A DNA stretch of 64,000 nucleotides from Bacillota bacterium (GCA_023457255.1 JAEWMB010000013.1:69792-133791), one strand, 5' to 3'; shown: positions 12,301 through 21,377, counted from the first letter of the stretch. Notes: generated by a model not told the origin, from the letters alone. Made by a program: numbers and translations.

Positions 12301-15300
12301 ATAATTCTCCATGCTAATATGACTTGTCCTTTCGTTACGGGGTGTATCGTGCATAAGGATACCGTCAATGACTTCCTGACAAAATGCCTTTGTATAGATG
12401 CGCTCCAGAAGTTTTTCTGTTTCTCGTAAATTGCTTGTTTGATGATGATTATTTATCTTAATTACTTCAGAGCTGGAATGACTAGAATTCTTTGCTTCTT
12501 TAAGTTTTGATTTAAGTAACTTTTTCACGGAACATTTACACTCATACTCTTCCTTAGATAATTGAGTAAGCTTAGCAGATGGAACTTCTGCTAAGGTTTG
12601 AAAAAAATGGTACGCCGGGAAATTCTTTTCACTCTTAACGAATTTAACTCTTATTCTGGAACATTTTCTGCTTTTAGCTGTTATCGCAATATATTCCATC
12701 ATCGTATTCTCGATTTTACGTCCCAGCACTCTGCAGCTTAATAAGAAAGTGTCTACAATAAATTCATAACCGTCTTGTTTACCAATCATTAGTCCTACCT
12801 GTCCGTAATCACCAAACTTATCCGTGACATTTACAGTGATGCAGGAATAGGTTGAATCAGATATTATGCTCATCAACTGCTGTTCATTTCTTCTTATTGT
12901 TGTAAAATTGAACTGATTCGTACGCATGGTCATTTGAGACACTCTGCTAAGTTGTCCTTCCGAAGCAATATTAAATTGAATCTGGACATTCAGACTCTGA
13001 ATGAACTTTTCAAAGCTTTCACTATTTTGCTCTAAGCTGTCCCTTTCAGCGTTAGCTTTGTAAAAATCAGTTCTGACTGCATCTTCAACAGTAACCGAAT
13101 CATAATCATCTAAAATCCATAAATGTTTCACAAAGTGTTCTATCCTATCTTCCTCTTTGGGAAAACATAACGATAATACATCAGGGCATGCATTACGTAC
13201 TTCTTCACATTCCATCTCCGAATCATCAATAAATACGAAACTATCCATCCCTAATTTTAATGAACTCGACAGCATTTTGATATTTTCAGACTTCTGATTC
13301 CAATTGATATAACTGGCCACAATATGATCCAAGGATAGTATCATGTCTTTATTTGTTTTAAACACTTCCGTTACGTCATTCTCATTATTTTTACTACAAA
13401 GACATAACAACCACCCATGTCCTACAAGATCAAGTAACTTCCGTTGCCATACCTGATACGCATTGGTTATCTCTATACCACATGCACCAGCTTCTCCTAC
13501 TATGCCTTTCCATAATGTATAATCACAATCAACGATAATCACTTTGGGTTTCTTTCTCATCATAAAGAAATAATGCCTTACAGCTAAAGAAGACATATAG
13601 TTAAAATAAGAAGGCGCAAATGGAATATGTCCAATTACTTCTCTTGCAGGGTCGAAGATATTATTTACTTTATAATCCTCATGAAAATCCTGAGTATGGA
13701 TTACACGAATACCTTTTATTTTCATTAAACGTTCGATAAACATTGGAACCATCTTATCAAACAGCTGTAACCAATTCACATCCTGCAAATACTCTTGCGA
13801 TTCTGGGCACATCATTACAACCATGCTATTTAAAGAATGGTCCGAGTAATATTGAAATGCATTAATATAATCATCCATACTATTTTCATAAAATGCTGGA
13901 ACTGTATCATCATATACATCCTTTCCAGATACAAAACCATTTACATCTGTTGAGCGTTTATAACGACGCCAATCACAGAGACGAATTAAAACAATATTAT
14001 ATCCGCTTTCGTAGAATGCTCCATTGGGATTAAGCAGCTCCTGAAGTACCTGATTGTAGCCGGTCTTATTTATTTTCATGCTGAGCCCGATAAATTCCCC
14101 GTATTTTACCAGGGAGTCTGTAAAATGATCAATTGTAAACGTTGCAGCCACTTTTACAGAAACCTTCTGATTAAAATCTGATATAAGCTGATAATTTTCA
14201 CCATGATAATTCTTATTGTTAGCAATTTCCTCTGCGATAACTGCTGCTGCTATTTCAGGCTTCATGGTATTGATTAAGCCACTCGGTGTGTTATTCATAT
14301 CTGTTCGCAATGGTTTTGGTCTAACCACAAGAAATCTGCATTCTTTGTTCTTCTTTGACAGTTCAAAGATATACTCTTCCATCTTTCTTTTGGCATTAAC
14401 ATAATGTGAAAGTTCCTTTGGACCCTTATCAGCATAAATTGAAGAAATTGCAACTACTATGCCTTTCCATTTCTTCAATAATTCCAAACAACTACTGATG
14501 GGATATTGATAATACTTTTCGTTCATTTGCTCATACAGATCTTTGTTCTTTTCTGACATAGGCGGTAATGCTGCATTACATACAAGAATATCTAATCGGC
14601 CGGTTGTTTTCTCTATAAATTCCGCTAAGCTGTCACACTGTGCTTTTTGCGTAATATTTCCTTGATAAAGAATGATAGCCCCTTTAATTACTTGATTAAT
14701 ACTACTTTGTATATATTCCGCTTCCTTTTTACTTTTTAAGAAATTAAGAATTACACGGTACCCTCTACCAGCCAAACATTGCACCAATGCCGCACCAAGT
14801 CCTCTGCTTCCGCCCATAACCAGGGCAACCGGTTTTTCATCAGAGGGACCAGAGTAATCACCTATACGCAATTCATCGTATAAAATTGTGCTCTCCAATT
14901 CCTGTTTAACAAAGCACTTCAGTTCACCTAATGCTATCTGTTTACCAGCACATCCGACCTTCAACCCTAAGGTCAGCATTCTAAAGTTCTTGTCATATTC
15001 ATTCACATTAGCACAATAATACAACTCATGGGATTCGGAATAATAATTACTGCTAATATCTAATTTCATACCAGTAAACATCGCACTCTTACCAGGGATT
15101 TCCATACCAATGATGTAACTGCACATGCAAAATATATGAATATGATTCAATAAAGCTGAATTTTCTAATTGATTATGAGATAGATATTCCTGTAAAGCTT
15201 TGTTATCTATTTTATACTTTTTCTCAATTTGAAGCTTAGCCTCTAGTTCATTATCAGTAATATTGGCTGCTTCTTTTCGGTTTCCATCTGTGCTATACGT

Positions 15301-15675
15301 ATTCCAATCGATTGCAGGATCCTTAATTTCACAAAAGCCAAAGCAGATATCTACATACCCGCTAGTCTGATCCGTAATCTTAATGCAACAGCTTGTATCA
15401 GTATCAGAATCTAGGTGTACATGATAATCCTTATCTAAAAGCATTGCATTGATGAAATCTATCTTTATATTACTTATTTTATTTATTTTCTGCACAGGAA
15501 CAAAACGCAGAGCTTTTAACACACCCAGCATTCCAAAGACAATCTGTCTACCATAAGCAGACTTTCGTGCATATAATTCATCCATATGCATCGGGTTCCA
15601 ATCACCGCTAGTTTTGGCGAATTGAATCAAATCATCCTGTGTAAATCTAATTCTATCTTCTTGTTTTGTATTCAT
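6310..15675 (-). CDS. PKS: MaoC - SDR - FkbH - carrier (loading) then KS - DH - KR - cMT - ACP
   Basis: A 3121-aa protein with an unusual front end. Residues 1-250 look like a double hot-dog MaoC dehydratase (Asp25 and His30 in GDWNPMH). Residues 283-510 are a classical SDR (GGSRGLG at 288, Tyr425-xxx-Lys429). Residues 520-1045 are an FkbH-type HAD domain (Asp716 and Asp718 in DCDYTLWKG). FkbH enzymes load a glyceryl unit from bisphosphoglycerate. Residues 1110-1205 are carrier-like with a non-standard ESM motif (Ser1169). An extension module follows: KS 1238-1655 (Cys1405, His1540, His1577), trans-AT style linker, DH 1855-2120 (His1867, Asp2031), KR 2333-2560 (GGAGGIGY), C-methyltransferase 2690-2930 (EFGAGTGS) and ACP (Ser3011). 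There is no AT domain. I infer a starter made from a three-carbon glyceryl unit that is dehydrated and reduced, then one alpha-methylated extension. The start ATG follows AAAGG in the short gap after the AT gene. Confidence 0.92.
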   Translation of the reverse strand: MNTKQEDRIRFTQDDLIQFAKTSGDWNPMHMDELYARKSAYGRQIVFGMLGVLKALRFVPVQKINKISNIKIDFINAMLLDKDYHVHLDSDTDTSCCIKITDQTSGYVDICFGFCEIKDPAIDWNTYSTDGNRKEAANITDNELEAKLQIEKKYKIDNKALQEYLSHNQLENSALLNHIHIFCMCSYIIGMEIPGKSAMFTGMKLDISSNYYSESHELYYCANVNEYDKNFRMLTLGLKVGCAGKQIALGELKCFVKQELESTILYDELRIGDYSGPSDEKPVALVMGGSRGLGAALVQCLAGRGYRVILNFLKSKKEAEYIQSSINQVIKGAIILYQGNITQKAQCDSLAEFIEKTTGRLDILVCNAALPPMSEKNKDLYEQMNEKYYQYPISSCLELLKKWKGIVVAISSIYADKGPKELSHYVNAKRKMEEYIFELSKKNKECRFLVVRPKPLRTDMNNTPSGLINTMKPEIAAAVIAEEIANNKNYHGENYQLISDFNQKVSVKVAATFTIDHFTDSLVKYGEFIGLSMKINKTGYNQVLQELLNPNGAFYESGYNIVLIRLCDWRRYKRSTDVNGFVSGKDVYDDTVPAFYENSMDDYINAFQYYSDHSLNSMVVMMCPESQEYLQDVNWLQLFDKMVPMFIERLMKIKGIRVIHTQDFHEDYKVNNIFDPAREVIGHIPFAPSYFNYMSSLAVRHYFFMMRKKPKVIIVDCDYTLWKGIVGEAGACGIEITNAYQVWQRKLLDLVGHGWLLCLCSKNNENDVTEVFKTNKDMILSLDHIVASYINWNQKSENIKMLSSSLKLGMDSFVFIDDSEMECEEVRNACPDVLSLCFPKEEDRIEHFVKHLWILDDYDSVTVEDAVRTDFYKANAERDSLEQNSESFEKFIQSLNVQIQFNIASEGQLSRVSQMTMRTNQFNFTTIRRNEQQLMSIISDSTYSCITVNVTDKFGDYGQVGLMIGKQDGYEFIVDTFLLSCRVLGRKIENTMMEYIAITAKSRKCSRIRVKFVKSEKNFPAYHFFQTLAEVPSAKLTQLSKEEYECKCSVKKLLKSKLKEAKNSSHSSSEVIKINNHHQTSNLRETEKLLERIYTKAFCQEVIDGILMHDTPRNERTSHISMENYDHNKVILTRKDIEKSICSSVSKCTNITKSTISFTQPIENFPWESMKKVEISSELVKKYPKLSLTFLYEFPTLGRVADFLEQEYATEKEMNQTIQSKRIVSTGNANQSPETSDDIAVIGFSAYLPGADNVSEFWNNLTQGKCSITEIPENRWDSKFYYDSNYVEPGKTYCNYGGFLNDIESFDYRFFGISAKEAMAMDPQQRLFLQIVWNAIENAGYRADVFDKNTGVFVGAISNDFSHYLNSAAELGYSPYRWGDFYQIANRISYFFDWKGPSMVVDTACSSSGTAFYLACRSIANRDCNIAVVGGVNLILHPSRYIQYSHMGLLTKQDRCYPFSENAQGTIMGEGIGALIIKNKSAAIQDGDYIYGIVKGCSINSGGKTNGFTVPNPVAQTELIQNALRNAGIEPEKISYVEAHGTGTKVGDPIEISGIKNALGTKTSATHIGTVKSNIGHLESTATIAGMIKVLLQMKYRTLVPSINAYPLNSMLELKDNSIIIQKEIKNWGEEDENLYAGISSFGAGGSNFHAIIESYPQKNNEFLPADSYIILLSSKAKQQLFDMVQQLYTYLKSEDKYNIIKDEKEYLTRLSYTLQVGRNPFEHRVAFTVSDLQELFMVLENLVENRAECNMAQMSDLSNGNLMKYQLDEQEVEYYKYLFVSGKHSKLMHFWLLGVDVPWSAFYEKYHITKLPLPGYVFEKKYLPLSSIKNCGKKRAFYEKLNSPIIAEKCFQLDIGLKEFPFLYDHQVNNTLIVPGAFPLSLMLTVIMRELHYSVLKLSDITFRKALILENNSSSYPAQVVIDSEKSSISVYVDKSKKDEERQWYLYTKGMLERNETYQKYRDVNHLILECHTHIDNTAFYKYGAEQGFQWGKQFQCIKEIWLGEKSVTAKLSFLYEEKEDSVFPASVLDACLQTYLYAMEQHCQLINRKATYIPFSIEELILYSEVPEEFYTYTEFRKPLKVQQEYFQIDVTVLNLSGKIVCKVHGLRLKEVENHILDGAEQALKNYMYQSQWLLEEKNYAACRIHNDARTVFWMDDNPKLRALISEVEEDSEIQMEEFDFNKLLDENKESYQSLRENLLLCFNKIRNFAKLYHDQETEFILFTVNYDDLHVMEPFYQAITGMVKVMNSEDSNITVKVIEINNRDLDVCTEDRDYKKYLIDCISICLNSEDTVGFSEYRIANFQTLRRVLVPMVQMGMEEASGLITADDTCLILGGAGGIGYELSKYLVSNKKCNLVWMGRSTEEACMRQLESIRNMGGKIIYIQADATDIESLSEGMSQLPDDINITGVIHCAIILKDSLLSNMSEEDFVQVFDTKVLAMKNLLHKLNMEYCKFVINFSSECVFRGSPAQANYVAACRYLDAYLMKECKQRDMILKNINWGFWGESGIVSKGDYAKRLKSIGLFSFSNEEGIRIFDRILASEDQEIIAIKINDQYERKVCINRYVELRREAFDTELVDQSIHEADLQFMNHYDYSEIKRYYNEFPQMIDYAKLIAFFIQKEVLELDETQVVKKFPKYIKALKEIQHNPAADVSSFDDISFRNGLNHGIRAWYEFVDIVRNRGKEILEGAIKFSDAFFEKGSNDIVEGIYRYNPVSTYYNNKMAVLIRSIVHSMTTIDKKKIRILEFGAGTGSTSEIVLNALKPYEKQIEYVFTDVSMHFLQIARNKFQEEYDFVQYRLFDFTKPIEEQSIEQGSFDIILGTNAIHICSSISKVLTNLGQALAPNGYLCINELTSSHEALTVAFGLFTGWWDYEDEKLRIKNSPLLKKEQWIDLLKNTGYRNVQAFDCPIVHSKSWSVQHVFLAKNPGTYKKVLKLTNKSNASVRKTVENTTQKVSKIDNSQNWADVTAKEKKNKLYEMLCKDLKDIMMMEESETISLTSGFKDMGIDSLLAIQFRDRLEERTSLKLSSTIIYDYPNINTLVEYLSQRMNEEKSECNDSRKGIDESVVKMDEASATQENITDMYRDLRYDTIYDLKDRIDLMTEDETAEMLMRELNITL

Positions 15676-15690
15676 ATTATAATCAAACCT

Positions 15691-18600
15691 TTAGTAGCGA
15701 GATTTTTGTAAATAAGCTTCTGTTTCTTCAATTAACCTTAAACCAATTTCGTCAACATGCCTCTTTTTAAAATCACTATAGGCTGTACTGCTTATCCATT
15801 GGTTAAAGGCACCCATCGAGCTGCCGCATAGAATTTGGAAATTTGCTTTTTTAGATTCATTTCCCTCTATTGCTGCATTGGTGGCATAACGGAAATATTG
15901 TTTTAAAATTAATGCCATTTTGTACTTTTCATTCTTTTCTGCTCGATCGATTTCTCCTGGATTTTTCGTAATATAATGCTGCTTTACTTCTTCATATACC
16001 TGTTCTAAACTCTTTTCAAAATAGAATTTTTCTATTTGGTTTCTTAGTTTACTATCAAAATTTTGTATCGAATCATAGAATTTGTATGCTTCATAAAGTC
16101 TGTTTGCTCTCGCAGGAAAAAATACTCCTTTTTTTAGGACTTGTACTTTTGCACCAATCTCAAACATATCTCCCGCCGGAGCATATTCCGTATCCTGAAT
16201 ATTTGCTTCTGCTAGTAATTCTTTACTGAGATCACTTATTCCAGCCTCTACCGTACACTGGTTAATAGACCCAGTTACGACAAACTGTGCTCCCATAAAA
16301 AAAGCAGTTGCCATAGCTTCCGGTGTACCGATTCCTCCTCCTAGCCCAACTCGGATTTTCTTATCATAATGATACTGTTCACAGCACTTCATTACCATTC
16401 GTTTCAATGTTGGCAGTAATACAAATGCTGATCCCTGGTCTGTATGACCACCGGAATCCTGCTCCACACAGATGTCATCTGCCATAGGTATTCTCTCAGC
16501 AAGTTTTGCTTCAGACTCAGTTATTTTTTGTTCACTCAGAAGTTTACTTACCATCCCTTTCGGTGCGGGATTCATAAATAATTCAGCAATCTCAGGTCTG
16601 GATAGCTTAGCAATTACTTTATTTTTTACTATGATACGACCATGATTATCTTCCCTTAAACTATGTAATCGATACCTGACGAGAGCAGGAAGCATACGGA
16701 TAAAACCGGATGCTTCTACCACAGATACCTGGTGTTCGATAAAAAGATCTATCATTTTCTCATTATAATCCTCATCAAAATAGTTAGGAGTAAAATTAAA
16801 TCCAGCGCCACGACTTGCTTGGCTTTGAATTGTTTTTACCGCCAACCTGATATCATCCATGCTCAATCCCCCGGTGCCAAAGAATGCCAGAAAGCCGGTT
16901 TTAGCAGCACGAACCACCATATCTACTGATGATATTCCATGATACATACCGCCAATTACATATGGATATAATACCCCGTAGTCTTCCATGAATTCTTTGT
17001 TGGTGAAGGCTTCCAGATAATTGTTTTTCGTTTGATTTACATTTCGTTCAATCGTAACGTCATTTTGTATCTTATCAGGATTAACTTGATTATTAAGCTC
17101 TTTGCTTTCCGCGCTCACTGTTTTAGGTACATAGCATTTTTTTATCTCAGTGATTAATTTCGTTAATGTATTAACTTCACCAACCTCAATAAATTCCTCT
17201 ACGCCATGATCAAGCATATATTCAACACTATCCTGCCATTTGACGGAATGGTTGATTTGAGTAGCTAATGTTTCATATATTTTATCAAATTCATAAGGTA
17301 ATGCTGTTATATTAGCTATTACCTCGGTCTTTGGTATTTCCAATTTAATATTCGATAAATACTCGGAAAATTGTTTTTGTGCGTCTGTCATATATCTAGA
17401 ATGAAATGCTGCACTTACTCTTAAAATAATACATCTTCCCTTTTGCTCCTTTTGTATTATCTCTGACAGAACCTCCAAATCAGCTTTCGGGCCAGCAACA
17501 ACAATTTGACTGGGTGAATTATAATTTGCCATATCAATAGAAGTGATCCCATATGTATCAAGAAGCTTTATAACATCTTCTTTGCTGACTCCAATCAAAG
17601 CAGCCATTCCTCCAGCCATACTCTTTCCCATTAATGCGCCTCTTTTTTTGACTAAACGTAAACCGTCTTCAAAGTGAAAGACACCGGCTGCCAGTAATGC
17701 ATTGTATTCTCCTAAGCTGTGTCCTGCATAATAATCTGCTTTTATTCCATCTTGCTGCATTTTATAATAACGTAATGCATTCACTACATATATGGCAGGT
17801 TGCGTATATTCCGTCTGATCTAATAAATTATTAGAATTCTCAAGACATAACTCCTTAATAGAGTATCCTAAAATTCTATCTGACTTTTCCACTAATTCAG
17901 GAAAAAGATCAAATAAATCTTTTCCCATTCCAACTCTTTGTGAACCTTGCCCTGCAAAAACAACAGCTTTCATCGTTCCTTCCCTCTCTGTAATTTGATG
18001 ATTGATTACATGAATCATTTCAGTATATTGTCGTATTTCTTCATAATCATAGGGAGACATAATCCTATAAATATCCGGCCATCTAACCTCGTCCAATATA
18101 TCGTGCATAAAATTGGTTAACGTACCTGAGGGACTCATATCAATATAACAATAGTTTCCCTGGCACTCGAGCATTTGTATCGTTTCCAGAAACCGGATTT
18201 TTTCTCTTGCAATACTCCATAAATAGTCTTTTTCTATCGTATCGATTTCACAACACCTTGCACATGAGATTATTCTAGTATTTGGTTTTTGAAATTCTAA
18301 TTCTTTGTAGTAATTATCAAAAACATCCTCATATACATCCATAGAAGAGGAGTGGAAAGAATATGCAATATCCAAGCGGGTATACAAAACCTTTTTTGCC
18401 AAGATATTTTCTATCTGTTTTAAATCATAATTCTTACCGGAAATCACAAAATTTCTTTTTGAATTAACTGCTGCAATTTCAACTTTGTCCAAAATCGACG
18501 AGTTCTTATACTTTTCCACATTATCAATAATAGAAAGCATTCCCCCATTTGAAGAAGAATGATGTAGCAAATCAGCTTGCATAAGTAAAAATTTCAACAT

Positions 18601-18972
18601 ACTATCTAAAGGTAGTATTCCCGCAACAGTGATTGAAACGTATTCTCCAAGACTTGTTCCTATTACATAATCCGGATGTATCCCCTCTTCTATTACACAT
18701 TTTGCCAACGCATATTGAACCATAAAAAGTGCAAGGTGGGTATATCGAATATCGGTAAAGATATCACTTTTCCTATTCTTCTTATGGTATAATTCTTTGA
18801 TAATTGAACGTCCTGATAATTGATAGACTATATCATCCTGAGCGTCTAATATACTACGGTATCTTTTATTATTTTCATATAATTCCTTCCCCATATGATA
18901 GTATTGAGTACCATGACCGGAGAATAGAAAAATTATTTGTTTTTTATCCATCTGATATTCGAAACCTTCCAT
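15691..18972 (-). CDS. Trans-acting AT-AT-ER (PfaD-type) protein
   Basis: A tandem acyltransferase fused to a flavin-type trans enoyl reductase, the classic discrete partner of trans-AT polyketide synthases. Numbering from the upstream TTG at 18978, AT1 (about 12-300) has Ser109 in GTSLGE and His209, whereas AT2 (about 335-620) has the canonical GHSLGE with Ser421 and AAFHS with His526, the pattern of malonyl-specific ATs. Residues 665-1090 match the PfaD TIM-barrel family. AT1 lacks the first His of GHS and may be a proofreading acyl hydrolase or a second AT; this is inferred, not shown. The start is uncertain: TTG 18978, ATG 18972 or ATG 18951 are in frame, and the last begins right at the AT fold behind a distant GGAAGG. 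The gene sits between the exporter and the PKS genes it presumably serves. Confidence 0.92.
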   Translation of the reverse strand: MEGFEYQMDKKQIIFLFSGHGTQYYHMGKELYENNKRYRSILDAQDDIVYQLSGRSIIKELYHKKNRKSDIFTDIRYTHLALFMVQYALAKCVIEEGIHPDYVIGTSLGEYVSITVAGILPLDSMLKFLLMQADLLHHSSSNGGMLSIIDNVEKYKNSSILDKVEIAAVNSKRNFVISGKNYDLKQIENILAKKVLYTRLDIAYSFHSSSMDVYEDVFDNYYKELEFQKPNTRIISCARCCEIDTIEKDYLWSIAREKIRFLETIQMLECQGNYCYIDMSPSGTLTNFMHDILDEVRWPDIYRIMSPYDYEEIRQYTEMIHVINHQITEREGTMKAVVFAGQGSQRVGMGKDLFDLFPELVEKSDRILGYSIKELCLENSNNLLDQTEYTQPAIYVVNALRYYKMQQDGIKADYYAGHSLGEYNALLAAGVFHFEDGLRLVKKRGALMGKSMAGGMAALIGVSKEDVIKLLDTYGITSIDMANYNSPSQIVVAGPKADLEVLSEIIQKEQKGRCIILRVSAAFHSRYMTDAQKQFSEYLSNIKLEIPKTEVIANITALPYEFDKIYETLATQINHSVKWQDSVEYMLDHGVEEFIEVGEVNTLTKLITEIKKCYVPKTVSAESKELNNQVNPDKIQNDVTIERNVNQTKNNYLEAFTNKEFMEDYGVLYPYVIGGMYHGISSVDMVVRAAKTGFLAFFGTGGLSMDDIRLAVKTIQSQASRGAGFNFTPNYFDEDYNEKMIDLFIEHQVSVVEASGFIRMLPALVRYRLHSLREDNHGRIIVKNKVIAKLSRPEIAELFMNPAPKGMVSKLLSEQKITESEAKLAERIPMADDICVEQDSGGHTDQGSAFVLLPTLKRMVMKCCEQYHYDKKIRVGLGGGIGTPEAMATAFFMGAQFVVTGSINQCTVEAGISDLSKELLAEANIQDTEYAPAGDMFEIGAKVQVLKKGVFFPARANRLYEAYKFYDSIQNFDSKLRNQIEKFYFEKSLEQVYEEVKQHYITKNPGEIDRAEKNEKYKMALILKQYFRYATNAAIEGNESKKANFQILCGSSMGAFNQWISSTAYSDFKKRHVDEIGLRLIEETEAYLQKSRY

Positions 18973-18999
18973 GTCCAATGCCTGTTAATCCAATTAATT

Positions 19000-19728
19000 T
19001 TATCTTAGTTCCCATTTCTTTAACAAATAAACAATACTTGCCACCAACATAGCTATAAAGGTGACTATTAATATGCTCCACGATACTATATAACTATCTA
19101 ATATAACCTTCTTAAATCCATATAAGTTATGTGAAATTACCATGGGAAGACATAAGGGAATATACTGAATGATGGTTCCTGATTGAAATAAATAGCATAA
19201 AGAAACCTCAATCACACCTAATATCGCTCCTACTAATATATTTTTTAGTATAATTGTAATAAAAAAAGTTACTGTTACTAATAGGAAGTGCATCACAATC
19301 ATAGGTATTAAAACTTTTAGAAGTTCTATAAGTACTTTGCCCTCAATCATTGTTCCCATATAAAAACCGCCTGCTATACAAGTACTTGCTGCCCATATAA
19401 GAACTGTCAAAGCAATAATAATTGCCATCAAACTTATTTTTGCCATTAATAGTATATATTTTGGATACGGATAAAGTAGCGTAATTTCCATCATCTTTTC
19501 TTCATATTCTCTAGCCCAAATAAAACTTGTAAAACTCGCAAAGATTAGAAAAGCAAGAGAATTAAATGTATCCATCGAAGTGTGAATATAACCTTTCCAA
19601 TAGACACCTTCTACATCAAGTAAAGTTAACACAGAAATGATCGCGGGCAGTATTGCTCCGGCAGGAATCATCCATAATATTTTTGAAGACATCAGCTTCT
19701 TAATTTCAACATGTACTAAGTTCCCCAT
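19000..19728 (-). CDS. ABC-2 type transporter permease
   Basis: A 242-aa hydrophobic protein with about six membrane segments (for example near residues 17-37, 55-70, 100-125, 140-165, 170-190 and 215-235). It carries the cytoplasmic REYEEKMMEITL stretch seen in BcrB/LanE/LanG-type permeases. It lies 9 bp after a second permease and just behind its ATPase gene, so the three form one exporter. In a biosynthetic operon such a BcrAB/LanFEG-like trio usually exports the product or protects the producer; that role is inferred from position. Its stop codon is about 27 bp from the AT gene. Confidence 0.85.
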   Translation of the reverse strand: MGNLVHVEIKKLMSSKILWMIPAGAILPAIISVLTLLDVEGVYWKGYIHTSMDTFNSLAFLIFASFTSFIWAREYEEKMMEITLLYPYPKYILLMAKISLMAIIIALTVLIWAASTCIAGGFYMGTMIEGKVLIELLKVLIPMIVMHFLLVTVTFFITIILKNILVGAILGVIEVSLCYLFQSGTIIQYIPLCLPMVISHNLYGFKKVILDSYIVSWSILIVTFIAMLVASIVYLLKKWELR

Positions 19729-19737
19729 GAAAAATAC

Positions 19738-20457
19738 CTACTCCTTTCTGTTAAATAACTTCATTGATAAGAGAGAACAGCTTACAAATACGACTGCCAA
19801 TATAATAAAGGCAACGGGATAATTAATGTCCAGTTTATTATTGATTCTTAGCAAATTATTGGAAACTGCCATTGGTATCAAATGTGGAAACATATATATA
19901 TTTTCTGTAAACATAAATGGGGTTGTAAAAATTACAAGAACAAGCGAAATTAGCATAGATGAGATAAAGTTCTTTCTCCATAAAGCAATCAGTACAATGA
20001 AAGGCATAAGAAGAAAGAACAGTATTACACCTGAGAACCATGCTCCTATCATTTTCGCTGCGACATCACCATCAACTCCACCAAATATCATATTCAAGAT
20101 TAGGATACTCCCATATGTAAAGGCTCCCAGACTGAATAATAAGATAAATAGCAACCCAAATTTAGAAGCCAGTATCTTTTTTCTGCTTTGTGGAGTGATA
20201 AATAAATATATAATTGTTCTATCCTGATATTCTCTGGTAATTATAAAATTAGCCAGAATAATAGCTACCGTATATAAACACATAGTTATTACGATATTAT
20301 TGCTAGCAACCGTTGTATAAAATTCTTTTTCCGAATCATTCGAAACTAAGTATTGTAATAAAATCATTAATACCGGTAATACAGAAAGAGAAATAATGAT
20401 GAGATACATTGTTGTTCTTTTAATTTTATGAAATTCTAATCCAATAAATTTCAACAT
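19738..20457 (-). CDS. ABC-2 type transporter permease
   Basis: A 239-aa protein with roughly six membrane helices, starting at residues 18-38, and a conserved cytoplasmic TREYQDRTIIYLF segment typical of BcrB/LanE-type permeases. It overlaps the ATPase gene by 7 bp, which indicates translational coupling, and is followed 9 bp later by the second permease. It is the partner subunit of the exporter. The transported compound is not identifiable from sequence; the hybrid PKS/NRPS product is the obvious candidate. Confidence 0.85.
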   Translation of the reverse strand: MLKFIGLEFHKIKRTTMYLIIISLSVLPVLMILLQYLVSNDSEKEFYTTVASNNIVITMCLYTVAIILANFIITREYQDRTIIYLFITPQSRKKILASKFGLLFILLFSLGAFTYGSILILNMIFGGVDGDVAAKMIGAWFSGVILFFLLMPFIVLIALWRKNFISSMLISLVLVIFTTPFMFTENIYMFPHLIPMAVSNNLLRINNKLDINYPVAFIILAVVFVSCSLLSMKLFNRKE

Positions 20458-21377
20458 GCTTCCTCCTTTTGTACTAAATCAAGAAAGTACTTTTCTAAAG
20501 TCGGCACCACTATTTTACTTTCATACACATTAATACTATTCTCTACAAGAGCTTTCGTTATCTGACTGTTAAGAGTATCATTATTGGTAGCAATAATAAA
20601 TTGATTCTCTTCTATCTTGATTTCACTCTCATATAAATGATTTTCTTTTACAACTTTTACAGCTTTATTAATATCATCCACTTTATATAATAATGTTTTA
20701 ATAGTATTCTTCATTAACTCATCTTTATCATTCTCTACCAGCAATTTTCCTTTATTAATGATTCCTATCTTATTAACCATCTTCTCTACCTCATCAAGGA
20801 TATGTGAAGAAATCATTATAGTCTTTCCTTGTTTCTTTGAGATGTCAATAATTAAATCCCGAATCTCAATGATTCCTTTCGGATCAAGTCCGTTTGTCGG
20901 TTCATCGAGTATTAACAGCTCAGGATCATGAAGAAGACATCTTGCAATTCCTAACCTTTGTTTCATACCTAAGGAATAATCTTTCACTTTCTTTCCCTTG
21001 GTATCTTCAAGATGCACCGTTTTTAGCGCTCTTTGAATGGCTTCTTTATCCTTTACCTTCATCATCATTCTATGTATGTCCAAATTTTCATAACCGGTTA
21101 AGTTAAGATAGAAACCGGGTGTTTCAATCATAGCTCCAATCTTGGTTAAAAAGTTATGAATGTTAGCATTCGTCATTTTTTCTCCAAATAACTCTATATG
21201 ACCGTTAGTTGGTGATAATAATCCTAAGAGTAGACGGATTGTTGTAGTCTTTCCAGCTCCATTCTGGCCTATAAACCCATAAATATCACCTTGTTCTACA
21301 TTAAGATTTACTTCATTAACTGCTTTAAACTCTTTAAACTGCTTCGTCAACTGACTCGTCTGTATTAACTTATTCAT
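20451..21377 (-). CDS. ABC transporter ATP-binding protein (BcrA/LanF type)
   Basis: A 308-aa ATPase. Walker A is at residues 37-44 (GQNGAGKT), the signature is YSLGMKQRLGIA, and Walker B is LLILDEPTNGLD, followed by the H-loop in SSHILDEVEK. Length and the C-terminal tail fit the bacitracin/lantibiotic resistance family rather than a general nutrient importer. It precedes two permease genes, and the three overlap or nearly overlap. Likely role: powering export of the product and self-protection, inferred from its place inside the biosynthetic operon. Confidence 0.92.
   Translation of the reverse strand: MNKLIQTSQLTKQFKEFKAVNEVNLNVEQGDIYGFIGQNGAGKTTTIRLLLGLLSPTNGHIELFGEKMTNANIHNFLTKIGAMIETPGFYLNLTGYENLDIHRMMMKVKDKEAIQRALKTVHLEDTKGKKVKDYSLGMKQRLGIARCLLHDPELLILDEPTNGLDPKGIIEIRDLIIDISKKQGKTIMISSHILDEVEKMVNKIGIINKGKLLVENDKDELMKNTIKTLLYKVDDINKAVKVVKENHLYESEIKIEENQFIIATNNDTLNSQITKALVENSINVYESKIVVPTLEKYFLDLVQKEEAC

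Noticed and set aside
19826..20227. Plus-strand 133-aa frame opposite the exporter permease
   Set aside because: It is antisense to a membrane-protein gene, has no start context and no family resemblance.
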